From the NCBI GenBank assembly GCA_937998865.1, contig CALLBR010000004.1, positions 27,116 through 91,115 on the forward strand: a DNA stretch of 64,000 nt, given 5' to 3'. Under the pieces are notes generated by a model, which was not told the origin of the DNA, did no database searches, and worked only from the letters and a program-made list of their open reading frames with translations. The DNA comes from an uncultured bacterium (GTDB taxonomy: Bacteria > Nitrospirota > Thermodesulfovibrionia > Thermodesulfovibrionales > Thermodesulfovibrionaceae). This document shows, piece after piece, positions 47,840 to 57,457 of the stretch (within the stretch, counting starts at the first letter, position 1; each line of letters starts with the position of its first letter). The position numbers were made by a program, and so were the translations under genes.

Positions 47840-48610
47840 ATGAAATCAATTTTTAGATATTTAGGAATTAATGTATTAAATTTGTTTGTCTTCTTAGGAA
47901 AAATGTTTTTATTTCTCACGGAGATATTCTATTGTCTCCTAATTCCTCCTTTTAGATTTAAAAATTTATTGAGGCAGATAAGATTCTTCGGAAATAAGTC
48001 TATGATTGTTGTTGTTTTTACGGGTGCTTTCAGTGGGATGGTATTGGCTCTGCAGGGTTTTTATGCTCTCAACAAATTTGGAGCTGAAGCTTTATTAGGT
48101 CCTGTGGTAGCTCTCTCTCTAATTAGAGAGCTTGGTCCTGTTTTATGTGCTTTAATGGTTACAGGAAGGGCAGGTTCGGCAATAACTGCAGAAATCGGGA
48201 TTATGAAGATTACTGAACAGCTTGATGCTCTTACTGTTATGGCAGTAAATCCAATGAAATATGTAGTTGTTCCAAATATTCTTGCTGGTGTAATAACTTT
48301 TCCTCTCCTTACTGCTATATTTGATGTAATAGGAATTTACGGTGGTTACTTAGTTTCTGTTCATGCTTTGGGGCTAAGTGAAGGAACATACTTTGCACAA
48401 ATGGAACTATATGTTGATATGGAGGACATTAGAATTGGTTTATATAAAGCGTTAAGCTTCGGACTGCTTGTAAGTTGGATTTGCACTTTCATGGGCTATA
48501 ATGCAGGTTATGGTGCAAGAGGTGTTAGTAAAGCCACTACAAATGCTGTAGTGCTCTCTTCAGTAGTAATTCTTTTGTGGGACTACATGCTTGGAGCTTT
48601 TCTTTTATGA
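47840..48610 (+). CDS. mlaE: MlaE-family ABC transporter permease
   Basis: VVVFTGAFSGMVLALQGFYALNKFGAEALLGPVVALSLIRELGPVLCALMVTGRAGSAITAEIG. Confidence 0.95.
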   Translation: MKSIFRYLGINVLNLFVFLGKMFLFLTEIFYCLLIPPFRFKNLLRQIRFFGNKSMIVVVFTGAFSGMVLALQGFYALNKFGAEALLGPVVALSLIRELGPVLCALMVTGRAGSAITAEIGIMKITEQLDALTVMAVNPMKYVVVPNILAGVITFPLLTAIFDVIGIYGGYLVSVHALGLSEGTYFAQMELYVDMEDIRIGLYKALSFGLLVSWICTFMGYNAGYGARGVSKATTNAVVLSSVVILLWDYMLGAFLL

Positions 48611-49362
48611 TTGAGATAAAAAACCTCTATAAATCTTTTGGAAAACAAGAAGTTTTAAGAGGTGTTAATCTTGTAATCCAAGAAGGCCAGGTAACAGCAA
48701 TTATTGGAAGAAGTGGGGGAGGTAAATCAGTCCTCTTGAAACATATTGTGGGGTTACTAAAGCCTGACAGAGGAAGTATTTTCATAAAGGGAGAAGATAT
48801 AACTAAGCTCAAAGGCAATAAGCTTGATCAAATAAGAAGCCAAATTGGAGTAGTCTTTCAGGGAGGAGCACTTTTTGATTCCATGACAGTTTATGAAAAT
48901 GTTGCCTTTCCCTTGAGAGAGAAAACAAAGCTTGATAAAAATGTTATTCATGAGGCTGTGCTAAAGTCTCTTCATGATGTTGGATTAGATGGTATGGAGT
49001 ATAAATATCCAGCGGAACTAAGCGGAGGAATGCGTAAAAGAGTTGCTCTTGCCAGAGCTCTTATTGGAAAACCCAAGATAATACTTTTCGATGAACCCAC
49101 CACTGGACTTGATCCAATTTTAGTACGTTCCATACACAAACTTATTAAAAATACTCAGAAGCAGTATGGGTTCACAGGCTTAATAATTAGTCATGAAATT
49201 CCTGAAATATTTGAGATTTCAGATACTGTTGCCCTACTTCACGAAGGTACGATTATAGAGGTGGGAACTCCCCAAGAGATTCAAGAAAGTGATAACATTA
49301 TTGTAAAAAAATTTATAAAGGGAATAGAACAGGGAGGTAATAATGAAACGGGAAAATCTTGA
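48607..49362 (+). CDS. mlaF: MlaF-family ABC transporter ATP-binding protein
   Basis: MIEIKNLYKSFGKQEVLRGVNL; GRSGGGKSVLLKHIVGLL; LSGGMRKRVALARAL; start re-assigned from 48577. Confidence 0.95.
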   Translation: MIEIKNLYKSFGKQEVLRGVNLVIQEGQVTAIIGRSGGGKSVLLKHIVGLLKPDRGSIFIKGEDITKLKGNKLDQIRSQIGVVFQGGALFDSMTVYENVAFPLREKTKLDKNVIHEAVLKSLHDVGLDGMEYKYPAELSGGMRKRVALARALIGKPKIILFDEPTTGLDPILVRSIHKLIKNTQKQYGFTGLIISHEIPEIFEISDTVALLHEGTIIEVGTPQEIQESDNIIVKKFIKGIEQGGNNETGKS

Positions 49363-49786
49363 AATAGCTGTGGGAATATTTGTTTTTATTGGAATTATAG
49401 CTTTAGGTTATCTTTCCTTTAAGCTGGGTAAAGTTAATCTCTTTTCTACTGGAGCTTATACTTTATATGCTGAGTTTGATAAGGTAGGAGGAATCAAGAA
49501 AGGCTCTATTGTTGAAATTGCAGGCGTTCCTGTGGGATCAGTTGAAAAAATTGAAATTAATGAGAAATATCATGCAGTGGTTTCAATTAAAATTGACAGT
49601 TCTATTAAAATCCCTGAAGATTCAATTGCATCTGTTAGAACTAAGGGACTTATTGGAGAAAAATATATCCAGATTACTCCAGGAGGCTCTGAGCAATTTT
49701 TATCAAAGGGAGATAAAATTAGAGAAACAGAATCATCAATAGACATAGAGGAGGTGTTATCTAAGTATGTTTTCGGTAAAATTTAA
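49343..49786 (+). CDS. mlaD: MlaD (MCE-domain) protein
   Basis: LEIAVGIFVFIGIIALGYLSFKLGK; YAEFDKVGGIKKGSIVEIAGVPVGSVEKIEI. Confidence 0.94.
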   Translation: MKRENLEIAVGIFVFIGIIALGYLSFKLGKVNLFSTGAYTLYAEFDKVGGIKKGSIVEIAGVPVGSVEKIEINEKYHAVVSIKIDSSIKIPEDSIASVRTKGLIGEKYIQITPGGSEQFLSKGDKIRETESSIDIEEVLSKYVFGKI

Positions 49787-51131
49787 AACTTTATTAATTC
49801 TGGTATTTTTTTTATTTACAGGAATCTGCCATGCTGAGGATGTGATTACTCTTGATCTTAAAGCGTGTATTGATAGAGTTATTAAATTTCATCCTGAGAT
49901 AGGTGAATACAAAAAAAATATTGAAATTTATAAGGCAAAACTTAGTCAAGCTGAAAGTGCTCTTTTACCTCAAATCGAGCTGATAGCTCTTGGAGGACCT
50001 TCTCCCAAAGCAGAAAAAGAGGCTATTTCACCTGAAATAAAGACAGATGTGAAGTCTTCAACAATCAATGGCCTTTTTGGGATGATCACTCTGCAAGTGA
50101 TACAGCCGATTTATACTTTTGGAAAACTCTCAGGTTACAGGACTGCTGCAGAAGGGGGAATGAAAGTCTCCGAGGCAGAGCTTGAAAAAAAACGTTCTGA
50201 GTTAATCCTGAAAACTAAAGAACTTTACTGGAGTTTAGCTTTAGTAAGAGATTTAAAAGCATTGGCAACAGAGATTAACGATGAACTTCAAAAGGCAATA
50301 AAGAGAACTGAAGAAGACTTAAAAAAGGATATACCTTCTGCAGATGAACTGACTCTTTACAAACTTAGAACATTTCTGGGGGAGGTAAAGAGAAATTTAA
50401 ATGAAATAGAGAAAAACGAAGCAATCCTTACAGAAGCAATTAAATTTATGACAGGTATTCCCTTATCTCAGAAAGTTAATATACTAACCTTTCCTCTTCA
50501 ATACGAAGAAGCTTACATCAATAAAGAGGATATGATAAATAAAGCTTTTAATTTAAGGCCGGAGATGACTCAAATAAAAGAGGGTCTCAAAGCAAAAGAA
50601 GCCCTTATAGAAGTAGAAAAGAGTAATCTTTATCCTCAAATTTTTGCTCTATTGAAAGGCAATTTTTCAAGTGCTACTAACAGAGATAGAATTCATAATC
50701 CCTATATTACAGATCCTTTAAACTCTTCATATATGGCTGTTGTCGTAGGAATGAAACTCAACATTGATTTTGGAATCACTAAAGGTAAAATAAAAGAAGC
50801 CCAGATAGAATATGAAAAGATTCTGGAGAAAAAAAAGCTTGCTGAGAAAGGTATTCCAGTTCAGATTACAAAGGCTTATTTAGAGTATTTGGAAGCAACA
50901 AAGAGTGCAAAAGACATGGAAGAGGCTTATCAGAATGCCAAAAAATGGCTTATAAGTGCAGATGCAAACCTTGACATGGGAATTGGAGAGACTAAGGATT
51001 TAGCAGATGCTGTGCTTGCCTATGCAACAACGAGAATAAATCAATTGAAATCTCTATATAATCAAAAAATGGCCTTGGCAAATTTATTACATGCTTCTGG
51101 ATTTGATAAAGAGGAAAGGGAGGAGAAGTAA
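49767..51131 (+). CDS. TolC-family outer membrane protein
   Basis: Signal peptide; ITLDLKACIDRVIKFHPEIGEYKKNIEIYKAKLSQAESALLPQIEL; two OEP repeats. Confidence 0.9.
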   Translation: MFSVKFKTLLILVFFLFTGICHAEDVITLDLKACIDRVIKFHPEIGEYKKNIEIYKAKLSQAESALLPQIELIALGGPSPKAEKEAISPEIKTDVKSSTINGLFGMITLQVIQPIYTFGKLSGYRTAAEGGMKVSEAELEKKRSELILKTKELYWSLALVRDLKALATEINDELQKAIKRTEEDLKKDIPSADELTLYKLRTFLGEVKRNLNEIEKNEAILTEAIKFMTGIPLSQKVNILTFPLQYEEAYINKEDMINKAFNLRPEMTQIKEGLKAKEALIEVEKSNLYPQIFALLKGNFSSATNRDRIHNPYITDPLNSSYMAVVVGMKLNIDFGITKGKIKEAQIEYEKILEKKKLAEKGIPVQITKAYLEYLEATKSAKDMEEAYQNAKKWLISADANLDMGIGETKDLADAVLAYATTRINQLKSLYNQKMALANLLHASGFDKEEREEK

Positions 51132-51745
51132 TGATGATTAAAAATATTATCATTTTCTCATTAATACTATTATTTTTTAACTTAGATATTTCCTTTTCAG
51201 CTACATCACCCCAGGAACAGATAAAAAAAACCATTGACAGTGTTTTACAAATTGTAAAGGATCCAAAATTTAAAGGTAAGGAAAATACACAAAAAAGAAG
51301 AGCGGCTTTAAGAAATGAAATAAGTAAGGTCTTTGATTTTGAAGAGATGTCAAAACGTTCCTTAGGAATTTATTGGAGAGAGAGAACTCCCCACGAAAAA
51401 AAGGAATTTGTAGAGCTTTATAGAGATTTATTAGAAAGATCCTATGTGGGTAAAATTGAATCATATACCAATGAAAAAATCATTTACTATGATGAAAAGA
51501 TCGAAAATAAATATGCAGAAGTTAAGACAAAAATAGTTACCAGCGACAAAAGGGAAATTCCTATAGATTACAAACTTTATTTTGATGGCAGGGATTGGAA
51601 GGTATACGATGTGGTAATTGAAGGTGTAAGTCTGGTGAGTAACTATCGCTCTCAATTTAATAAAATAATTCGGAATCAATCTTATGAAGAGCTTATTAAA
51701 AGAATGAAAGCGAAACAACAAGAGGAACTCTTAAGGGAGAAATAA
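51131..51745 (+). CDS. mlaC: MlaC/Ttg2D-family ABC transporter substrate-binding protein
   Basis: RRAALRNEISKVFDFEEMSKRSLGIYWRERTPHEKKEFVELYRDLLERSYVGKI. Confidence 0.93.
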   Translation: MMIKNIIIFSLILLFFNLDISFSATSPQEQIKKTIDSVLQIVKDPKFKGKENTQKRRAALRNEISKVFDFEEMSKRSLGIYWRERTPHEKKEFVELYRDLLERSYVGKIESYTNEKIIYYDEKIENKYAEVKTKIVTSDKREIPIDYKLYFDGRDWKVYDVVIEGVSLVSNYRSQFNKIIRNQSYEELIKRMKAKQQEELLREK

Positions 51746-52258
51746 ATGAAAACCATTGCTTTACTTGAAAAAAATAAGGTTTTACATAGGATGATTAGAG
51801 ATTCTCTTTCTCCTGATATAAGGATTAAAGAAATAAGTGATGCTCATGACTTCATAAGGAACTATGACAAAATAAATCCCTCTTTAATTGTTTTAGATGA
51901 AAATTTTGCAGAAATACAAACTCTTGATTTTTGTATAATGATAAGAGAGAAACGCTCCCTTCTTACGCCCATTTTATTGGTTCTAAATTTTTACTCCACT
52001 ATGGATTTAGAAAGGTTAAAAAACTTAGGTATTCACCATTTAGTTAAACCAGTGCCCAAGGAAGTGATGTTAGAGAAGATAGAATCCTTTTTCAAACCAT
52101 TTGTTTCACTAAAAATAAAAGAAGCAGAAATGATAGAAAAAAGTCAATTTTCTTCTCTTACGGAGAGTTTAAAGCCTATCATAAGGGATGAAGTAAAGAG
52201 AGAGATTTTAAACATTTTTAAACAATTCATGGAGGTTGTGGAGAAAAGAAATGGTTGA
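51746..52258 (+). CDS. Receiver-domain protein without recognised output domain
   Basis: N-terminal receiver-like fold with Asp (SLIVLDENFAE) and Lys (HHLVKPVPKE); helical C-terminus. Confidence 0.7.
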   Translation: MKTIALLEKNKVLHRMIRDSLSPDIRIKEISDAHDFIRNYDKINPSLIVLDENFAEIQTLDFCIMIREKRSLLTPILLVLNFYSTMDLERLKNLGIHHLVKPVPKEVMLEKIESFFKPFVSLKIKEAEMIEKSQFSSLTESLKPIIRDEVKREILNIFKQFMEVVEKRNG

Positions 52259-55079
52259 AGGAAATCTTTCTATTTCAGAAACTTATAACTCTGAAAAAAT
52301 TGAGACAAATCTTTATAATTTTTGGCAAGAAAAAGGATATTTTACCCCTTCCCTTGATTCTAACAAACCTTGCTATTGCATTGTTATTCCTCCACCTAAT
52401 GTTACAGGAACTCTTCACATGGGACATGCTTTAAATGCCACATTACAGGATATCTTAATCCGCTGGAGAAGGATGCTTGGGTATGCTGCTTTGTGGATCC
52501 CTGGAACAGATCATGCCGGTATTGCCACCCAGAATGTAGTGGAGAGACAACTTCTTCAGGATGGTTTAGACAGATATACTTTGGGAAGAGATGCATTTCT
52601 AATGAGAGTCTGGCAATGGAAGGAATCTTGTGGGGGAAGAATAATAGATCAACTTAAAAGATTAGGTGCATCCTGCGACTGGTCACGTCTTCGTTTCACT
52701 ATGGATGAAGGGTTAAGTAAGGCTGTTAAAGAGGTTTTTATAAGGCTTTTTGAAGAGGGATTAATATACAGAGATTTAAGGCTTATTAACTGGTGTCCAA
52801 GATGTCATACTGCTTTGTCAGACCTTGAGGTTGAGCACGAAGAAGCAGAAGGTAAGCTTTATTACATCAAATATCCTTTTAAAGATGAGCCTGATAAATA
52901 CATTACCGTTGCCACTACAAGACCAGAGACAATGCTGGGAGATACTGCAGTTGCTGTAAATCCTGAAGACAAAAGGTATAAAAATCTTATTGGGAAAACC
53001 CTTGTGCTTCCCCTTATGAACAGAGAAATCCCATTAATTGCTGATAGTTCAGTTGATATGGAATTTGGAACTGGTGCAGTAAAAATAACGCCATCCCATG
53101 ATTTTAATGATGCTGAAGTTGCTCAGAGAAATAATCTTCCTTATGTTTGTGTCATAGATGAAGACGGTAAAATGACTGAACAAGCTGGTAATTACAGAGG
53201 ATTAGACAGGTATGAAGCAAGAACAAGAATAATAAATGATTTAACAGACCTTGGGCTTCTTGAAAGGATTGAGAAACATAAACATTCAGTAGGTCATTGC
53301 TATAGATGTAAAACAGTAATAGAACCATTTCAAACTGTTCAGTGGTATGTGAAGATAAAACCTCTGGCAGAGGAGGCAGTAAGGGTTGTTGAAGAAGGCA
53401 AAATAAAATTCATTCCAGAGGGATGGGTAAATAACTATTATGCTTGGATGCGAGATATTAAAGACTGGTGCATATCTCGTCAACTTTGGTGGGGACATCG
53501 AATTCCTGTCTGGTATTGCACAAAATGCAAAACTGATGATGGAAGACAGCAAGGTGATTTGATAGAGATTCTTTTTTACAAGCCCTTAACACTTAATGGC
53601 AAGGAAATATGGGGAGGAAGTTTTAATGAATTAAGAAACCTAGGCATTTCAAAAGAAGAGATAGAGCAGAGAGCAAAAATTGTAAAAATTCCAAAAGAAA
53701 TCATACCCTTTGCAAGCAGACAGGAAATTAGAGCATGCCCTCAATGCGGAAGTGAAGAGATAATTCAAGATCCTGATGTTTTAGATACATGGTTTTCTTC
53801 AGCTTTATGGCCCTTTTCAACGCTCGGATGGCCTGAACAAACAGAGGATTTAAAGAGATTTTATCCCACAGATGTTCTTGTAACAGGTTTTGACATAATA
53901 TTTTTCTGGGTTGCAAGAATGATTATGATGGGTTTGAAATTCATGCAGGATGTTCCCTTTAGAGATATATATATTCATGCTCTTGTGAGGGATTCTAAAG
54001 GACAAAAAATGAGCAAATCAAAGGGAAATGTTATAGACCCTCTTGTGATGATTGATAAATATGGTGCTGATGCTTTTAGGTTTACCTTGGCAGCTTTTGC
54101 AGCTCAGGGAAGAGACATAAAGTTTTCAGAAGAAAGAGTAGAAGGCTACAGACATTTTATAAATAAAATGTGGAATGCCCTAAAATTCATCATGACCTTT
54201 AGACATTTTAGGACTAAAGATGTGATTACTGTAGAGGAAGTAAAAAGCTTAAAAGATAAATGGATTTTATCAAAACTATATGATGCTATATATGAGACAA
54301 ATAGAGCTTTAGAAGCTTATAGATTTAATGATGCAGCTGGAGCAATTTACCAGTTCCTCTGGCATGAATTTTGTGACTGGTACATTGAGCTTTCAAAAGT
54401 TATTTTGTATGCTCAAGAGGAAGAAAAGGAAGACACTGTTAATTGTCTTTTCTACGTATTTGAGAACATTCTTAAGCTTCTTCATCCCTTTATGCCTTTT
54501 GTTACAGAGGAAATTTGGCTTAATATTTTGAAAAAAGAAAAATCCCTTATGATTTCTTCCTATCCCACTGTGAAAAATTTGATTAGAGATGAAGAAGCTA
54601 TAAAAAAAATGGCTTATATAATTGATGCTATATCAGGAATAAGAAGCATTAGAGGTGAATTAAACATTTCTCCTGCTTTAAACATTGAAGTTTTTATAAA
54701 GCCTTTAACAAAGGAAGTAGAAGAAATTCTCAGATATGGCTCTAAATTCATAATGAAACTTGCTAAAGCAAGTAAGGTTAACATAGCAAAGGAGATAGTA
54801 AGAGAAAAAGGTTCAGCAATGTATGTTCAAAGAGATTATGAGATTTACATACCATTGAAAGATCTTATCGATATTGGTCAGGAAAAAAGAAGACTTACAA
54901 AGGAGCTTCAGAAGACTGAAGAGAATATAAAATTTTTAAATAAAAAACTGATGAACGAAGACTTTATTAGAAACGCTCCCAAGGAAGTGGTGGAAAAAGA
55001 TAAAATAAAATATGAAGAGCTATTGATAAGAAGTGATAAAATAAAAAAGAATCTTGAAGTAATTGAAGAAATATCATAG
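52251..55079 (+). CDS. valS: Valyl-tRNA synthetase
   Basis: PPPNVTGTLHMGHALNATLQDILIRW; KMSKSKGNVIDPL; C-terminal coiled coil; start re-assigned. Confidence 0.97.
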   Translation: MVEGNLSISETYNSEKIETNLYNFWQEKGYFTPSLDSNKPCYCIVIPPPNVTGTLHMGHALNATLQDILIRWRRMLGYAALWIPGTDHAGIATQNVVERQLLQDGLDRYTLGRDAFLMRVWQWKESCGGRIIDQLKRLGASCDWSRLRFTMDEGLSKAVKEVFIRLFEEGLIYRDLRLINWCPRCHTALSDLEVEHEEAEGKLYYIKYPFKDEPDKYITVATTRPETMLGDTAVAVNPEDKRYKNLIGKTLVLPLMNREIPLIADSSVDMEFGTGAVKITPSHDFNDAEVAQRNNLPYVCVIDEDGKMTEQAGNYRGLDRYEARTRIINDLTDLGLLERIEKHKHSVGHCYRCKTVIEPFQTVQWYVKIKPLAEEAVRVVEEGKIKFIPEGWVNNYYAWMRDIKDWCISRQLWWGHRIPVWYCTKCKTDDGRQQGDLIEILFYKPLTLNGKEIWGGSFNELRNLGISKEEIEQRAKIVKIPKEIIPFASRQEIRACPQCGSEEIIQDPDVLDTWFSSALWPFSTLGWPEQTEDLKRFYPTDVLVTGFDIIFFWVARMIMMGLKFMQDVPFRDIYIHALVRDSKGQKMSKSKGNVIDPLVMIDKYGADAFRFTLAAFAAQGRDIKFSEERVEGYRHFINKMWNALKFIMTFRHFRTKDVITVEEVKSLKDKWILSKLYDAIYETNRALEAYRFNDAAGAIYQFLWHEFCDWYIELSKVILYAQEEEKEDTVNCLFYVFENILKLLHPFMPFVTEEIWLNILKKEKSLMISSYPTVKNLIRDEEAIKKMAYIIDAISGIRSIRGELNISPALNIEVFIKPLTKEVEEILRYGSKFIMKLAKASKVNIAKEIVREKGSAMYVQRDYEIYIPLKDLIDIGQEKRRLTKELQKTEENIKFLNKKLMNEDFIRNAPKEVVEKDKIKYEELLIRSDKIKKNLEVIEEIS

Positions 55080-55089
55080 GAGGAAAGAG

Positions 55090-55572
55090 ATGGATAAAAA
55101 AATAGAGATTGAGAGCCAAAATATGGACATAGTGGAGGCAGAATTTTTAACAGTAAAACAGAGTACTATAAGGGCTGTAGAAGCAGGAAAAGTAGAGATG
55201 CAACAAGTTTGTACCCTAAGTGTTGATTCTGAGAAGTCTGAAATGACCCAAGGATTAATAGGCTTTGTAAAGGCCAAAGAATTAAATATGAATCAATGCG
55301 TTAGCGGAATCTCCATGGGAGAAAAAGCCCATATAAATTTTTCTCTTTGTCCCTTAGCCATTGGAAACGAAGAATCTAATATTGAGAAATCAGCTGTAGG
55401 AGTTTTAATGGGAAGTAATATTAAAGCAGAGAATTCAGCTGCTTTTATAATAGTAGGTAAGAATATAGAAGGAAACATAACAACTCTCTTTGATTGGAAA
55501 AGTGCCCTTGCAGTTACAGCGGTGGCAGGGGGAATTTTTGGACTTCTTAGGCTTTTTCTTAAGAAAAAATAA
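55090..55572 (+). CDS. Hypothetical protein with quasi-repetitive (beta-helix-like) body and C-terminal TM anchor
   Basis: Periodic V/I-G/S pattern (KVEMQQVCTLSV..., ELNMNQCVSGISM..., NIEKSAVGVLMG...) ending in ALAVTAVAGGIFGLLRLFLKKK. Confidence 0.75.
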   Translation: MDKKIEIESQNMDIVEAEFLTVKQSTIRAVEAGKVEMQQVCTLSVDSEKSEMTQGLIGFVKAKELNMNQCVSGISMGEKAHINFSLCPLAIGNEESNIEKSAVGVLMGSNIKAENSAAFIIVGKNIEGNITTLFDWKSALAVTAVAGGIFGLLRLFLKKK

Positions 55573-55574
55573 TA

Positions 55575-56432
55575 ATGTTTACTCTCTTTATTGATGATAT
55601 TTTCAAGCTTGCTATCCTAGAAGATGTGGGATATGGAGATATAACATCTCAATTAGTAATTCCTCCAAAATCTTTTGCAGTAGCTCAAATAATAGCAAAA
55701 GAAGACTTTCTTCTGGCAGGTATGCCTTTTATCAGGAGATTTTTTAATCTGTTGGCAGAATACTTTCATTTTCCTGAAGAAAAGCTCAATTTTACTGAAC
55801 ACCGTAAAGATGGAGATTTTATCAATAAGGGTACAATTATTGCTGAAATAAAGGGAGAGGCAATGCTAATTCTTGCAGGAGAAAGAATTGCCCTTAACAT
55901 TCTTCAAAGGCTTTCAGGAATTGCCACACTAACAGCAGAGTTTGTAAAAAAAGTAGAAGGCTTTGAAGTAAAAATCCTTGATACTCGAAAAACAACACCA
56001 GGATTGAGATTTATGGAAAAATATGCAGTTAAGATTGGAGGAGGCTTTAATCATCGCTTTTCTCTCTATGATGCAATTTTAATAAAAGACAATCACATTA
56101 AAATCGCAGGCTCTGTAAAGCAGGCAATAGAGAGGGTAAAGAAAATCAATATTCATCAAAAAATAGAGATTGAAGTTAAAAATCTTGACGAACTTAAAGA
56201 AGCTGTTGAATCTGGAGTAGATATTGTAATGCTTGATAACATGGATATTGAAACTTTGAAAAAGGCAGTAAAGATAGCAAAAGGTAAAGTACTTCTTGAA
56301 GCTTCAGGAGGAGTAAATCTCTTAAATGTAAGGGAAATAGCTTCCACAGGAGTAGATTTTATATCAATTGGAGCTCTGACTCATTCTGCAAAGGCTGTTG
56401 ATATAAGCATGAAAATTAAGGAGGTATTATGA
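55575..56432 (+). CDS. nadC: Nicotinate-nucleotide pyrophosphorylase (carboxylating)
   Basis: LEDVGYGDITSQLVIP; LAGERIALNILQRLSGIATLT; DTRKTTPGLRFMEKYAVKIGGGFNHRFSLYDAILIKDNHI. Confidence 0.97.
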   Translation: MFTLFIDDIFKLAILEDVGYGDITSQLVIPPKSFAVAQIIAKEDFLLAGMPFIRRFFNLLAEYFHFPEEKLNFTEHRKDGDFINKGTIIAEIKGEAMLILAGERIALNILQRLSGIATLTAEFVKKVEGFEVKILDTRKTTPGLRFMEKYAVKIGGGFNHRFSLYDAILIKDNHIKIAGSVKQAIERVKKINIHQKIEIEVKNLDELKEAVESGVDIVMLDNMDIETLKKAVKIAKGKVLLEASGGVNLLNVREIASTGVDFISIGALTHSAKAVDISMKIKEVL

Positions 56433-57457
56433 CAATTACCTATAAAAAAGCTGGTGTTGACATTGATGAGGCTGACAGATTTGTAAATATGATTTCTCCT
56501 ATGGTCAAAAAAACCTTTCGTAAAGAAGTATTAACCAATATTGGGCTTTTTGCAGGACTTTTCAAACTAAATACAAAAAAATATAAAAATCCTATTCTTG
56601 TGAGCGGCACAGATGGTGTAGGAACAAAATTAAAGATAGCCTTCATGGCAGACAAACATGATACTGTTGGTATAGACCTTGTTGCTATGTGTGTGAATGA
56701 CATATTAACCTTAGGAGCAGAACCTCTTTTTTTTCTTGATTATTTTGCCACAGGAAAGTTAAAAGCAGAAAAAGCTTCTGAAATTATAAGAGGAATAGTG
56801 GAAGGCTGTAAACAGGCAGGATGTGCCTTAATCGGTGGAGAGACAGCAGAACTTCCGGGATTTTATAAGGAAGATGAATACGATCTTGCTGGGTTTGCTG
56901 TTGGGGTTGTGGAAAAAAATAAAATTATAAATGGTTCTCAAATAAAGGAGGGTGATGTAGTTTTAGGAGTGGCTTCTTCTGGTTTACATAGCAATGGTTT
57001 TTCTCTTGTAAGAAAAGTCTTATTGGAAATTGGCAAATTTGATATCGACCATTACATACCTGAACTTCAATGTACCTTAGGAGAGGAATTACTTAAACCA
57101 ACTGAAATATATGTGAAAGCTTATTTTGCTCTTAAAGATAAAATAAAAATAAAGGGAATGGCTCACATTACTGGTGGTGGAATTCCGGGAAATTTACCAA
57201 GAATATTCTCATCAGGTCTGACAGCTGTTATATATAAGAATAGCTGGCAGTGCCCACCTATTTTCCCGTTGATTCAGAAGTTAGGAAAAATTGAGGAATC
57301 AGAGATGTACAAAGTTTTCAATATGGGAATAGGTTATATTTTTATAATAAGTAATAAAGATGCAAAGAGAGCAATCAGTATTTTGAAGAGAAAGAGTTAC
57401 ACAGCTTATATAATTGGTGAAATAGTTAAAGGTGAAGAGAAAGTAATTTTAAAATGA
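56429..57457 (+). CDS. purM: Phosphoribosylformylglycinamidine cyclo-ligase
   Basis: TYKKAGVDIDEADRFV; VSGTDGVGTKLKIAF; GLHSNGFSLVRKV; MAHITGGGIPGNLPR. Confidence 0.97.
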   Translation: MTITYKKAGVDIDEADRFVNMISPMVKKTFRKEVLTNIGLFAGLFKLNTKKYKNPILVSGTDGVGTKLKIAFMADKHDTVGIDLVAMCVNDILTLGAEPLFFLDYFATGKLKAEKASEIIRGIVEGCKQAGCALIGGETAELPGFYKEDEYDLAGFAVGVVEKNKIINGSQIKEGDVVLGVASSGLHSNGFSLVRKVLLEIGKFDIDHYIPELQCTLGEELLKPTEIYVKAYFALKDKIKIKGMAHITGGGIPGNLPRIFSSGLTAVIYKNSWQCPPIFPLIQKLGKIEESEMYKVFNMGIGYIFIISNKDAKRAISILKRKSYTAYIIGEIVKGEEKVILK

